A stretch of DNA of 64,000 bases, from the NCBI RefSeq assembly GCF_947179165.1, contig NC_077242.1:50725097-50789096 (forward strand), given 5' to 3'. The position numbers were made by a program, and so were the translations under genes. Shown here piece by piece: positions 11,001 through 23,600 of this stretch (the first letter of the stretch is position 1; every line of letters begins with the position of its first letter). The notes under the pieces were generated by a model. The model was not told where the DNA came from. It did not search any database and saw only the letters and a list, made by a program, of their open reading frames with translations. The stretch is from Solanum dulcamara. Its lineage: Eukaryota; Streptophyta; Magnoliopsida; Solanales; Solanaceae.

Positions 11001-14000
11001 TGTCATGACCCAACCCCGTAGGGCATGACTGGGGTCCGACCTGGACCCCCATATATGTACCTATCAACTATACTTAAGTTGAATCATGTATGATGTGATA
11101 CTATAAATAAAAACCTTAATGGTTTAAAACTTTTTTCATAAATCTGTAGCCTCATTTTCCTATATCATATCCGGAAAGGGCACGCGAGCTGATGAGGCTA
11201 CCATATGACGAAAACATTTGCAATACGCCATATGAGCACAACTAAAATGAACTTACAAATAACTCACATACACATGTCTACAAACATCTAAGAATAATAA
11301 CCGCATTATATGGCAGGACAGGGCCCCTGCCGTACCCCTGAATAAACAAATATGTACATTAAATGACCAATATCAGAAATTAGGCTTCAGAACAGTGGAG
11401 CACTTCCAACATAGCTGAGAGGAACTCCTAAGTTGACGGATCTCCAAAGTGAGCAACTGTACCTACGGGTATAAAACATAGCCCCCCGAGAAAAGAGGGG
11501 TCAGTATGATATATGTACTGAGTATGTAAAACATAACACATCATAATTGAGACCATAATTGAAATAGGGATGCAAGGAAAAAGTATAACAATTAACAAAT
11601 TATTGTACCTGCATCTTAGAACACCTAATCATATACATCATCATATGTTGTGCCCAAGCCTCTAGTTAACTCGGTGTCATAATCATTTCCTCATATTCAC
11701 ATGTCATCATATCATCATGCATTTTATTTCATCATATCATCATAAACAGCATTATATCATCGCATATGGTATAATCTTATCGTGTATGTCATTGTATTAC
11801 ATCCGGTTTACTATAGGGCTCGAGGTCACAAATGTATCACTTTAATCTCATATGCATGACTACATAAAGTATTTGTCCCATTAGTGAGGGACTCGGTGAA
11901 TGGAGTAGTGTACGTCTATAGCATACTGTTATAATATACATACTGTATCCAACCCTCTAAGGAAGGACTCGGTGTTCCTTCCTTTTTTTGCCACATATAC
12001 CATCATATTACAGCCGGCCTAGGACTTGATGAATAATCGTATCATCATAACATATAACATATATCATACCTCATATACAGAATCATCTCCTCGTGTGTGG
12101 AACTGTACAAATTCGGCCTGAGACGCAGTGAAAGAAGTAGTAAAACTATGCACGATAATGTTCCCAGCCTATCATGGGACTCGAGGAAGGATGGATTACA
12201 GTATGCACGAGTAGAGTAGTGAGAAACGATATGCAACTAAGTCACCCTCTAAGACTCAATGAAATAATCAAGTGAACCGTCACCTGAAGACAAGGAAGGT
12301 AATTATCCGAAGTGCCCTTTAGATGTCATTAGGGATAACATCAATTAGGGCCTCAGGAATCACATATATACATCAAGATAATGCCACACAATTTATATAA
12401 TCAAAAGTATAGTTTATGCAATCAGAAACACAACTTATGTGGTTAGAGACTCAACTTATGCAATTAGAGGCATTGGTCATTTCAGAGCCTTTTGGAAGAG
12501 GAGCTTGTATCTCCACTTACCATTCAAAATGTAGATGGTTGAAGAGTAGTGGGTGGACCACTTTAAGACTCTTAATCTTCAAAAGTGCGTACAAGTCACG
12601 AGTGACACTCAAAGTTCATAACTGGAATTACCTCTAAACCCATATCATATATCATTTCACTTAAAATTAAGCCATTCCAAAGGAAAGAAGAGATAGGCTA
12701 TACATGTACCACTTTTCATCACATAGAACACTTAAAGACAATAACTCAGCTATTGTAGGAGTTCTAACATCAAGAAGTAAATGAGAGTTTCGACTTACAT
12801 TCAGGGATTTAAGAATGGATTAAATCCCAAATATCATATACATATCATTCATAACTTACATCTAAGACATGCCAAAAGAAAAGAAGGATAGCTCTACATA
12901 CTTATTCCAAAAACATGCCAAAAGAAAGCTTCACATACCTCGTATGGACTTCTCTTAATCACATCCACATCATCGTCCTCCAAACCTATTTAACATAGAA
13001 TCAAGGAGAGTATCAAAAACCTTAAACTTTTCAGTGCCTTAGGTTGCACCTTAGTACGCTCGCCTCTTCGACTAGTTCCTTAACTCATTTAAAGAGTTAC
13101 CGAAAATTGAGCAGCATCTCCCCTATAATATGCCCTATACGAATTCACAAGTACATACCTAATTACTACATCCAGCCAACAACAACAACCTACATCTCAT
13201 ATACAGGTAAAACATGGCAACATTACACAATATAAACTCCACCCAACTTGCTAAAAATTGTAATACCAAAATAGGGTTTCTAATCTTTGTTTCGCAAAAC
13301 CTTTAATTATACAAAAAGAGGCGAGCAACCAGAAGAACCCAAAACCCTTTTAAAATACATTTATTCCCTGCAACACATCACCACACACCTTCGGCAGCAC
13401 CCCACATGCACAACACCCTATTTCGACTACAATTTAACTACGACGACTTCAATTTCAATTGTTTCTATGATCGAGCATTTCCACGACCTTTTTTATACTT
13501 AAAACAGTATAAAAGGTGTATAATACCCTACATAAAAACCCTATAAATTCCAAATTTAAAGGAGAAGTCTTACCTTACCCGAAATATGCCAAAACTCGCC
13601 TTGGAACTTCTCTAGTCGCGCTGAAACTGTGTGGACTGTTTGTTGTCCGCTTTGGCTGCACCAAGTCATGATTTTATACTTCTAATACCTTCATATCATC
13701 ATGGTATATGATAGATAATTAATTTATGGAATGAAATAGGGACGTACCTATTTTTCTCCTCCAAGCCGTCACATTTTTCTCTCTTGTTCTAGGGTTTGTT
13801 TTTGACTTCCTTTGCTGAAGATTTTCTGATAAGGAACTGAACTTATGAGTCATTTATCATGTATATAAGGTCTTCCTTGGAGGTGACATGTGTCATCCCC
13901 TTAGGGTGACACATGTTAACCCATGATTGGCCACCATATCATGCTGCCAACTTGACTCCAAGAAGGTGGGTCACCTTCTTCCTTGGGGTGCTGCCACGTT

Positions 14001-14358
14001 TCACCCCTCCATTGGCTGCCACGTGTCATCTTTTCCCCTTTCTCGTAGTTCGTAATCTCATCTTATTTTAGGAGCCTATGTAATCCATGCTACATAAGCT
14101 TGGTATGTCCTTAAGCAACTCAAGTGTATAAGACTTCTAAATTAGTAGCTAACGTAGGCAAATCGAGTCCTACGACTCATTACTTGGCCTCCAATTCCTT
14201 CTGGATTCTTATGACTCTATTTCCAACCTTATCTACTATGGGGTATCACATTCTCCTTTCCTTAAAGTCGTTTGATAGTGTCGTAGCTTATCCAGCTCAC
14301 ATGATAATGTTTAAGGAACTTAAGAGACATTCCGAGCTCAAGAGTGTGGGTTGTAACA
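11001..14358 (-). mobile_element. F1: solo LTR of the long-LTR family
   Basis: This 3,358 bp block begins tgtcatgaccc and ends ggttgtaaca. It aligns by eye along its whole length with the two LTRs of D (34805-38380, 40980-44563) and with 59877-63333. No polypurine tract, internal region or second LTR follows, so it is a solo LTR left by recombination between two LTRs. Bases 10996-11000 and 14359-14363 are both tatta, an exact target duplication, and removing the block restores an integrase reading (AYNNS) seen in other copies. There is no protein-coding capacity I can recognise. It carries only a few imperfect 'ggactcggtg' units near 11811-12000, not the expanded array seen in D and E. Confidence 0.85.
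13855..14025 (-). promoter_or_regulatory. F1 U3 promoter region: TATA-like box, hairpin and G-box
   Basis: A TATA-like 'gtatataagg' (plus-strand reading) lies at 13860-13870. A perfect inverted repeat with 9 bp arms (AAGAAGGTG / CACCTTCTT, 3 bp loop) spans 13960-13980. One CACGTG G-box sits at 14020-14025, with decayed forms (CACATG, CACGTT) between. The equivalent parts of D and E hold more intact G-boxes. The promoter role is inferred from position near the LTR start on the minus strand. Confidence 0.4.
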
Positions 14359-15437
14359 TATTATTATAGGCAAACTCAATCAATGGAAAATCTTCATCCC
14401 AACTTCCTTTAAAATCAATAACATATGCCATTAACATATTCTCTAAAGTTTGAATCATTCTTGCAGCATGACCATAGGTTTGAGGATGAAAAGCGGTACT
14501 TGACTTAACCTTTGTACTGAGACCTTTCTTAAATGACTTCCAAAAATGTGAAGTGATATACAAAGACACACCATGAATTCTTACCAAATCTCAAGCATAC
14601 AACTTTACATAATCTTCTGCACCATAGGAAGTCTTGACTGGTAGAAAATGAGCCAACTTGGTCATCAATCTACAACCACTTAAATAGAATCATGTTGCTT
14701 CTTAGTACGAGGCAAACCTGTTAAAAATCCATATTCACAACTTTTCACTTCCAAGTAGGAATCTCAATGTCTTCGGTTAGACCTCTCTATCTTTGGTACT
14801 CGATTTTAACTTGTTGGCATTTCGGACACATAGCTACAAACTCCATTATGTCCTTCTTTATGTTATTCGACCAATACACTTCTCTCAAGTCATGATACAT
14901 CTTGGTGGAACCTGGATGAATTGAGTATTGGAACTATGGGCCTTATTCAATATCAACTCTCTTAACCCATCAACATTAGGTACACACAAATAACCTTGGT
15001 AACGTAGTACACAATCTCCCCCTTGAAAGAAAGCCTCAATGGCATTTTTGGAAATTGACTTCTTTAACTCAACCAACATTAGATATTGGTCTTGCTTGGC
15101 CTTAATATCCATTGCAAGAGATAATTCCAAATCATTATGAAAAAGAATACCTCCATCATCAGAATCAACCAAATGCACACCTAAGCATGCCAATCTATGA
15201 ACATCTTTAACCAATTCTTTCTTATCTTCTTCAACATGTGCCACACTACTCATGGACTATTTACTTAGTGAATCAGCAACTACATTAGCTTTACCCGAAT
15301 GATACAACACATTTATATCATAATCCTTCAACTACTCAAGCCATCTCCTTTGCTGAAGGTCCAAATACTTTTGTTTAAATACATATTGTAAACTCCTGTG
15401 GTGGGTGAATACATCTACATGGACACCATAAAGATAG
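14359..15437 (-). pseudogene. B integrase core, zinc-binding domain and RNase H end remnant
   Basis: Continuing B on the minus strand: the integrase core (STKVKSSTAFHPQTYGHAARMIQTLENML) at 14297-14587 shows alanine in place of the third catalytic acid (GQAER in other copies). The block around the second aspartate (ISDRGTQF) is missing between SLYI and TSHFW. The zinc-binding domain lies near 14800-14900. The linker from RNase H (SSVAHVEEDKKELVKDVHRLA) is at 14885-15253. The remnant ends at 15437, inside RNase H, where A inserted; the rest resumes at 23840. Confidence 0.8.
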
Positions 15438-17423
15438 TGTCATGACCCGACCCAGGACCTAGTCATAACACAGTGATCGAAACCCCGAAGGGATGCAACC
15501 AAGACCCTTGTACATATCATAATCATACATAAGGTAAATTAAAGCAAAAATATCATAAGAGAGACTAAAAATGTTTTATGACAACATAGACTCGAACATA
15601 TGTCCAACTAGATCCCTCTAAACATGAGTATGGTCGGGGGCTAAGACATGTCCCTAGTTCACCCTCAATATTAAACATAACAAAAGTATTTTGGAAAGAA
15701 ATAGTAACCAACTTGGAAACTAGTCCCTGATCAATGAGGACTCACCACAACACAATCAGATAGAGAATGCCTACTAGTTACGTGGACGATTAGGATATTC
15801 AACCTCAACCCCTACATTATGAGATAATGTAGGCAAAAGTATGTATTAGTACGTTGGAATGAACTAATTATGAGGGCTGACTGGCAATGTAAATCATGGA
15901 ATGCAAAGGGCAAGTAAAACACATGATAAGATGGAATGAGTAAAGTCATGAGAAAATCATATTGACAAAAGCATTTAAAAGCATAAATTTAAAATCATAA
16001 CATACTTAACAGATCATACATATGTGGTATAGGAACCATAACCGAGAATAATTCCATGTGAGCTATAACATGGAATCCCGTACAATGAAGAAAAGGGGAA
16101 TCTACTTGCTAAGGTAGACTCTACCCTACTAGGCGGGTCATACATACGCTATAGATGGATCCAATAGCTAAGTCATGAAGGCAACAAACGGTGACACGTA
16201 GTTTATGGGACATGAGGCTTCTACTAAGGATTTTGGTAGGGCCCTCATCTAAAGTCGACTCGGTGCTAAGTCAAATCCCACAGAATACATGCATAGCATA
16301 GAAATCATAATTACATATATTATAGTCATGATCATAGGTGTGAAATCATAGAGTAGCTCATTTTCATAAATACTTGTAATATGAGAACTTTCCTTTCATC
16401 ATTATAATCATATTTGCATAATTCATATCTTTAGGCCTTAGGTCACTACATAGGGCCCTAAGTTACCTTTTAGGCTGTAGGTCACCACATAGGGCCCTAA
16501 ATCACCTTACTTGATAACTTGCATGAAATTCATACCTTGAACTTAGAGTAAAAACTCAATGTGTATAATCAATTGACTTTGAAAATTATGTAATTCATTT
16601 GAAAGTATGCATGATCATAAACTTTATATCAGCCCATACATAATTTATATAGATAATATCCTTTAGAAGTATAATTCAAAATACTCATAATTTACACCGT
16701 GAACTCTAGAGATCAAAATAGGAGAATTCATGGGAAAACTCTTCTGTTGAATGCAATAATCATCAATTTATATCAAAATAGATTCACGATCATATTTTGT
16801 ATCATAATTCATGTAATAGGAATAGAGATCACAAAACCAGTCAAATATCATACTTTAATTTGATAGAAAACCTTGGGAAATTGATTGGTCTTCATTGATG
16901 AAAGAATCCATGAATCAATACCTACATACCTTAAGTGAGAACACCAATTAATTGGGAAGAACTTGAGAGTTTGATGGAGAAATTGAGTAGATTGCTTGAA
17001 TTCTTCAATGGAAACCCTTGGGAGCATTTTTGTAGAGTGAGAAATATTTGATAGATGAATTGTAGAAGAATGAATAGAATTAGGGGTTTCGGTGAATTTA
17101 TAGAGTCGGATTAGTCCCTAACACGTCTAGGTTCATTGCTTAATAATTTGGGAAAGTTCTAAACCACCCTTTAAAAACTCAACTCGGCCAGAAAACTCTC
17201 TCAGATCCGCGACGCCGACCTATTGCGGACCCTACTTTATGAAAATCTATCTTCCGATATACGAGTCCCAAAAATCCACCGAGACCATTTTCCATAGGTT
17301 TTGACCCCTAATCGATATTCCGAACTCGGATTTTCCAAAAAGATTAAGGATAATACATTACATGAGCAGCCTATTCCCAAGGCCTTCTTAAGGTACTTGT
17401 AATCATTTTTGAGGGATATTACA
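15438..17423 (-). repeat. 3' LTR of element A
   Basis: It starts tgtcatgacccgaccc, ends gagggatattaca, and is 1,986 bp long. It pairs with 21245-23277 along its length with scattered differences, mainly transitions. An internal direct duplication of about 39 bp lies at 16435-16512 (ggtcac.acatagggcccta repeated). A TATA-like TATAAATT reads on the minus strand at 17095-17102. Confidence 0.85.
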
Positions 17424-17440
17424 ATGTCTCCCCCTTGGGA
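17424..17440 (-). promoter_or_regulatory. Polypurine tract of element A
   Basis: The minus strand reads TCCCAAGGGGGAGACAT, directly beside the LTR start TGTAATATCCC. This is the cleanest purine tract of the window. The next 236 bp, to 17676, are untranslated. Confidence 0.75.
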
Positions 17441-17676
17441 ACATTCATCCTCGAATGATATTCAACTAATATAGGAAAGACATGGAAAAAGGATTTAGAA
17501 ATCCAACATGGAAATGAGGACACTTTGAAAAATGCATAGAACATGTAAACTTCATACTTAAAATAAAACATAGTCCTTGAGAGAAATCATTTTCATGAAT
17601 CATGAATGCATGTGAATGACATATGGAACTGAAGCGTAGAAGTTTAATCAATTTGATCATGAGGAAATTAGTACCT

Positions 17677-18842
17677 TTAGGCTTGAGTGAACAAAAAGAG
17701 ATAAGGATATCGCTTCATCATATCTGATTCTGCTTCCCACGTAGCACTCTCTACTTTTTGATTCCTCCATAACACTTTGACTAATGCAACTTCTTTATTT
17801 CTCAGCCTCTTCACTTGTCGGTCTAAAATCTCAATCGACACATCCTCATAAGTTAAATTATCTTCAATACTCACGTTCTCCCTTGACACAATAGAATTTG
17901 GATCACTCAAAAATTTCCTCAACATCGATACATGAAATACCGGATGAACCAAAGTCAACTCAAATGGCAAGTCTAACTCATATGCTACATTGCCAATGCG
18001 CTTCAATATCCTATATGTCTTATATATCTAGGGCTCAACTTCACTTTCTTACCAAATTGCATTACCCCTTTTATAGGCAAAATCTTCAAATACACCATAT
18101 CATCCACATCAAAATCAAGCTCTCTTCTCCATGTGTCCGAATAGGACTTTTGACAACTTTGATCCATTTTCAATCTTTCTCTTATGAGCCTTACTTTCTT
18201 CATTGCATCAATTACCAAATCTGGAACAATCAACGCCATCTCACAAACTTCAAACCACCCCACTGGAGACCTACATCTTTTCCTATACAATGCTTCAAAA
18301 GAAGCTATTTGGATGCTAAAGTGATAACTATTATTGTAGGCGAACTCAATTAATGGAAAATGGTCATCCCAACTTCCTCTAAGGTCAATCACATATGCCC
18401 TTAACATATCCTCTAAGGTTTGAATCATTCGTTCGGCTTGTCCATCAATTTGAGGATGAAAAGCAGTACTTAACTTGACTTTAGTGCTAAGACCTTTAAA
18501 TGACTTCCAAAAATGTGAACTAAATTGAGTACCTCTATCTGATATAATAGACAAAGGAACACCATGAAGTTTCACAAGTTCATGAATGTACAAAGGAGAT
18601 AATGGTCTAGGCCAATTCTTAACTGCCTCTATTTTCCTTAGATCTACTTTAAACCCATTACCGGACACCACATGGCCAAGAAATGCAACCTCTTTTAGCC
18701 AATATTTATACTTACTAAATTTAGCAAATAATTTCTTTTCCCTCGAGGTTTGCAACACAATCCTCAAGTAACCTATATGATCTTCCTCATTTCGAGAGTA
18801 AATTAAGATATCATCAATAAATACCACTACAAACATATCCAA
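17677..18842 (-). pseudogene. A RT end fused to integrase and chromodomain after internal deletion
   Basis: One open frame of 279 codons (18842 down to 18003) begins at the RT palm ([25 protein letters not shown] at about 18810-18821). It runs through SFLGH-like AFLGHVVSG and NWPRPLSP, then jumps directly into integrase (LYIHELVKLHGVPLSIISDRGTQF). RNase H, the zinc-binding domain and the first catalytic aspartate are missing. The second aspartate (ISDRG) and the glutamate (GQAER) remain, and the integrase C-terminal barrel follows. The chromodomain (SIEILDRQVKRLRNKEVALVKVLWRNQ, ending RYPYLF) is in the next frame at 17677-18006. The frame is kept across the junction near 18595. Confidence 0.85.
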
Positions 18843-19200
18843 ATATGGCTTGGCTTGAAAATGCGATTCATCAAATCTATGAATATAGAGGGAGCATTTG
18901 TGAGCCCAAATGACATTACTACAAATTAAAAATGACCATACCTTATTCGAAAAGCCATTTTGGGAATATCACACTCCCTTACCATTAATTGATGATAACC
19001 GGGACGGACGTCTATCTTAGAAAAGTAGCGTGCACCTTGTAATTGATCAAAGAAGTTACCTATCCTTGGGATTGGATATTTGTTCTTTATGGTGACCTTA
19101 TTAAATTGTTGGTAGTCTATACACATTCAGAGTGACCCATCTTTCTTCCTAACAAATAACACGGGAGCACCCCATGGTGAAATACTTAGTCTTATAAATT
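18843..19200 (-). pseudogene. A reverse transcriptase N-terminal half
   Basis: The minus strand reads [39 protein letters not shown], which holds the first catalytic aspartate of RT (YFSKID), then [12 protein letters not shown] and [12 protein letters not shown] frame break separates it from the FIDD half just downstream. Confidence 0.8.
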
Positions 19201-19860
19201 CTTATCCAATAAATCCCTTAATTGTTCCTTTAACTCCTTAAGTTCCACTAAAGCTATACAGTAAGGAGGAATAGAGATAGGTTGGGTATCGGGAAGGAGA
19301 TCTATGCCAAAGTCAATCTTCCTTTCAGGAGGAATACCAGGTAAGTGATTGGGAAACACGTCGAAGAACTCATCCACTATAGGGACTGACTCAAGAGTAG
19401 GAGTTTTGGAATCAATGTCCCTAACTCGCACCACATGATAAATGCACCCTTTGGGAATGATTCTGCGGGCCTTAATACATAAGATGAATCGACCCTTAAC
19501 CACTGAATCATTACCTTTTTATTCAATAATAGGATCATTAGGGAAATAAAACTTAACCACACGTGTTCTACAATATATAGATGCGTAAGTGGCATGTAAC
19601 CAATCCATACCAAGAATGACATCGAATCAGTCATGTCAAGTTCAAAAAGTTCACATGGAATAACTTTGTGCAAGGCCCATACAGGATAATTTCTATAAGG
19701 TCTCTTAGCTAATACCGAACAACCAATAGGAGTATAAACCAAAAAAGGTTCTATTAACACTTTGAGGCACACATCAAATCTCATGAAAATGTAAGGAGTA
19801 ACAAAAAACAAGTTGTCACCCGAATTAAGCAATACATAAACATCAAAGTTAAAGATTCAT
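19192..19860 (-). pseudogene. A protease and protease-RT linker
   Basis: The minus strand reads the protease start (MLNSGDNLFFVTPYIFMRFDV), where the active-site aspartate is replaced by asparagine (NSG for DSG or DPG). Shifted frames cover the body. The linker ([22 protein letters not shown]) and the RT fingers start ([17 protein letters not shown]) lie in 19192-19503. The loss of the aspartate alone would inactivate the enzyme. Confidence 0.7.
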
Positions 19861-21024
19861 AACATACACTTGACCACATCGGGAGCCTCATCAACCTCTT
19901 TCCTAGCATTAAGAGCATAGAATTGGTTGTTGTGTTGGCCACCCTTAGGTTGAGCATGGGCGCCTTGTTGCACTTGGCCTCCTATAGGATAACCGTCTCC
20001 ACCTTTGTTGGCAATAAGAGGGCACTCGAATCGCTTATGTACCATCTTGCTACATCCATAGCAAGCACCCTTTCCCATCAAGCAGTTTCCTCTATGATTC
20101 CTTCCATACCTTACACATTTTGGAAAAGAAGGGTTACTAGCATTTACACCTCCTTCTCCTTGAGTTTAAGGTATGTCACTCTATTCTTAGCAGACTTCTT
20201 CCCTGGGCTTTGGCCTCAATGAGAGCGTCCATTGCTACCAATGGTCCTAGCATTGGAGAACCCACCTTCATGCCGAGCCCTCTTAGAATCCCTCATTTTT
20301 ATTTCCTTGAGCTTTTCTCCTTCAATTTTTTTGGCCAAAGTCATGAGCTGAGATATGTCCATCTACTTAACAAGAATAGCAGTGCGATATTCCTAGCAAC
20401 GAAGTCGGATACCCCCGATATGAATTTACTTATTCAGACACGTGGATCAGCAACCATCGAAGGAGCATACTTGGATAGCTTAGTAAACTTGAGTACATAG
20501 TCCCTCATCCCTATATTGCTTTGTGGAAGATTTATGAACTCTAACACTTTAGCCTCCCTTAACTCAAGAGGGAAAGAGTGATCAAGGAAAGCAAGTTTTA
20601 AAGCTTCCCATTCGACAATACCTCCATCCATCCTCTCTACCTTTCATTGAGTATACCATATTTCAGCAACACCCTTGAGTTGGTAAGTTGCCAAATCCGC
20701 TTTTTCTTTCGAAGTCACCCCCATAATACTCACTATCTTGTATACCACATCAATGAACTTTTGAGGATCTTCATTGACTTTTGAGCCATGAAACTCCGAA
20801 GGATTCATTCGTGCAAAGTCCTTTATTCTTAAGGCTGGAGTAGGAACATTAGGAGGAGCCACAAAACCTTGGTTGGTCACCACTTGAGCTAGCATAGTAA
20901 TAGCAGTTCGGAACTCTGCATTAGTCACTTGTTCTGATAGAGGACCATTGTCTTGAGGATCCTGGGGAGCTTGGGCTTCATTCACATTATCTCCCCTTAG
21001 AAATTGTGGTCTTCTTGGAGCCAT
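19857..21024 (-). pseudogene. A gag with zinc knuckle, interrupted by stops
   Basis: The start at 21024 gives [20 protein letters not shown], the family's usual gag start. The capsid region reads on to GVAEIWYTQ. There a TGA stands where other copies have tryptophan, then the frame continues (WEALKLAFLDHSFPLELREAKV, MRDYVLKFTKLSKYAPSMVADPRV). The nucleocapsid has a well-preserved zinc knuckle (CYGCSKMVHKRFEC, C-x2-C-x4-H-x4-C) near 20040-20062. This is the best preserved gag of the window, about 390 codons in all. Confidence 0.85.
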
Positions 21025-21244
21025 CTTTCTGAAAAATCATAAAGAAAGACCGTTAGAGAAAAGAAGTCTTAACGTAAACTCTATAGCACGACATGGATCA
21101 TAAAAGAAGTGAGAATTACTAAATGCCTCATATCCTCCTACTCATAAGTGTGGCACGCTTCACACCCATGAATAAGACTCTACTTGATGTGGAATGTTGG
21201 ACACCCTAGGACAGTTGAAAAACCTTGTGCTCTGATAATAAGTT
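21025..21244 (-). other. A leader and primer-binding site
   Basis: Untranslated leader of A. At 21229-21240 the minus strand reads TATTATCAGAGC, two mismatches from the initiator-Met tRNA complement TGGTATCAGAGC, four bases from the LTR border. Confidence 0.7.
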
Positions 21245-23277
21245 TATCACGATCCGGCCTACGGCCTAGTCGTATCACAGCAATAAAAACTCCGAAGGGC
21301 TCCAACCAAGCCTCGTGTACATACCATAAGCATACATAAGGTAAAGTAAAACTAGAAACATCATAAGAGAGTCTAAAACATGAATAGAAATTTGAAAATG
21401 TCTTATGATAACATAGACTCGAACATATGTCCAACGAGATGCCTCTAAACATGAGTATGGGCGGGGGCTAAGAGATGTCCCTATTTCACCCTCAATATTA
21501 AACATAACAAAAGTATTTTGGAAAGAAAATAGTAACCAACTTGAAAACTAGTCCTCGAACAATAAGGACTCACCATAACATAGTCGGATAGAGAACGCCT
21601 ACTAGTTACGTAGACGATTAGGATCTTCAACCTCAACCCCTACATTATGAGACAATGTAGGCAAAAGTATGTATTAGTACATTGGAATGTACTAATTATG
21701 AGGGTTAACTGGCAATATAAATCATGGAATGCAAAGGTCAAATAAAACACATGATAAGATGGAATGAGTAAAGTCATGAGAAAATCATATTGACCAAAGC
21801 ATTTAAAAGCATAAATTTAAAAGCATAACATACTTAAGAGATCATACATATGTGAGATAGGAATCATAACCGACAAAAAGTCTATGCGAGCTATAACATG
21901 GAGTCCCGTTATATCCCCACACAATGAAGAAAAGGGGAATCTACTTACCAAGGTAGACTCTACCCCTCTAGGTGGGTCATATATACGCTATATATGGATC
22001 CAATAGCTAAGTCATTAAGGCAACCTATGGTGGCACGTAGTTTATGGGATATGAGGCTACTACTAAGGCTTTTGGTAGGGCCCTCACCTCAAGTCTACTC
22101 GGTGCAAAGTAAACTCCACGGAATACATGCATAGCATAGAAATTATAATTACATATATCATAGTCATGATCATAGGTTTGAAATCATAGAGTAGCTCATT
22201 TTCATAATTACTGTAATGTGAGAACTGTCCTTTCATTATTACAATCATATTTGCATAATTTATATCTTTAGTCCTTACGTCACCACATAGGACCCTAAGT
22301 CACCTTTTAGGCCTTAGGTCACCACATAGGGCCCTAAGTCACCTTAGTTCATAACTTGCATGAAATTCATACCTTGAACTTAGAGTAAAAACTCAATTTG
22401 TATAATCAATTGACTTTGAAAATCATGTAATTCATTTGAAAACATGCAAGATCATAAACTTTATATTATCCCATACATGATTCATATAGATAATTTCCTT
22501 TGGAAGTATAATTCAAAATACTCATAATTTACACCATGAACTCTAGAGATCAAAATAGGAGAATTCATGAAAAAACTCTTCAATTCAATGCAATAACAAT
22601 CAATTTATATCAAAATAGACTTATGATCATATTTTGAATTATAATTCATGCAATAGGAATAGAGATCATAAAACCAATAAAATACCATATTTTAATTTAA
22701 TAAAAAACCTTGAAAAATTGATTGGGCTTCATGGATGAAAGAATCTATGAATCAATACCTACATACCTTAAGTGAGAACACCAATTAATTTGGAAGAACT
22801 TGAGAGTTTGATGGAGAAATTGAGTAGATTGCTTGAATTCTTCAATGGAAACCCTTGGGAGCCTTTTCGTAGAGAGAGAAATATTTGATAGATAAATTGT
22901 AAAAGAATGAATAGAATTAGGGGTTTAGGTGAATTTATAGAGTGGGATTAAGCCCTAAAAACATCTAGGTTCATTGACTAATAATTTGGGAAAGGTTTAA
23001 AATGCCCTTTAAAAACTCAACTTGACTAGAAAACTCTCCCAGGTCTGCGACGCGGACCAGTCGCGGACCCTACTATTTCGTAAATTTTTTTGAAAAATCT
23101 ATCTTTCGATATATGCGTCCTAAAAAACCACTGAGACCATTTTCCCACAGGTTTTAACCCCCTAATCGATATTCCGAACTCGGATTTTCCAAAAAGATTA
23201 AGGATAATGTATTACATGAGCAGTCTATTCCCAAGGCATTCTTAAGGTACTTGTAATCATTTTTGAGGGATATTACA
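21245..23277 (-). repeat. 5' (middle) LTR of element A
   Basis: 2,033 bp, starting tatcacgatccgg (normally tgtcacgac) and ending gagggatattaca. It aligns along its length with 15438-17423. The 39 bp direct duplication is present at 22272-22349. A TATA-like TATAAATTC reads on the minus strand at 22931-22939. It is followed not by unique DNA but by another polypurine tract and pol end, so it doubles as a 3' LTR for the fragment at 23278-23600. Confidence 0.85.
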
Positions 23278-23600
23278 ATATCTCCCCCTAGGGAATATTC
23301 ATCCTCGAATGAGATTCAACTAATATAGGAAAGACATGGAAAAAGGATTTAGATATCCAACATGGAAATGAGGACACTTTGAAAAATACATAGAACATGT
23401 AAACTTCATACTTAAAATAAAACATAGTCCTTGAGAGAAATTATTTTCATGAATCATGCATGCATGTGAATGACATATGGAACTGAAGTGCAGAAGTTTA
23501 ATCAATTTGATTATGAGCAACTTAGTACCTTTAGGCTTGAGTGAACAGAAAGAAATAAGGATATCGCTTCATCATGTATGATTTTGCTTCCAACATAGCA
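23278..23600 (-). pseudogene. Extra pol 3' end fragment of element A
   Basis: The sequence repeats 17424-17745 (polypurine tract, then the 3' untranslated part, then the last chromodomain codons) with few differences. It stops at 'atagcactctcc'. This is the leftover of a first internal region in a tandem copy of A. Confidence 0.8.

Noticed and set aside
17898..18353. 151-codon plus-strand open frame
   Set aside because: It lies antisense to the A integrase C-terminus and chromodomain, whose minus-strand reading has clear family motifs; the plus reading has none.
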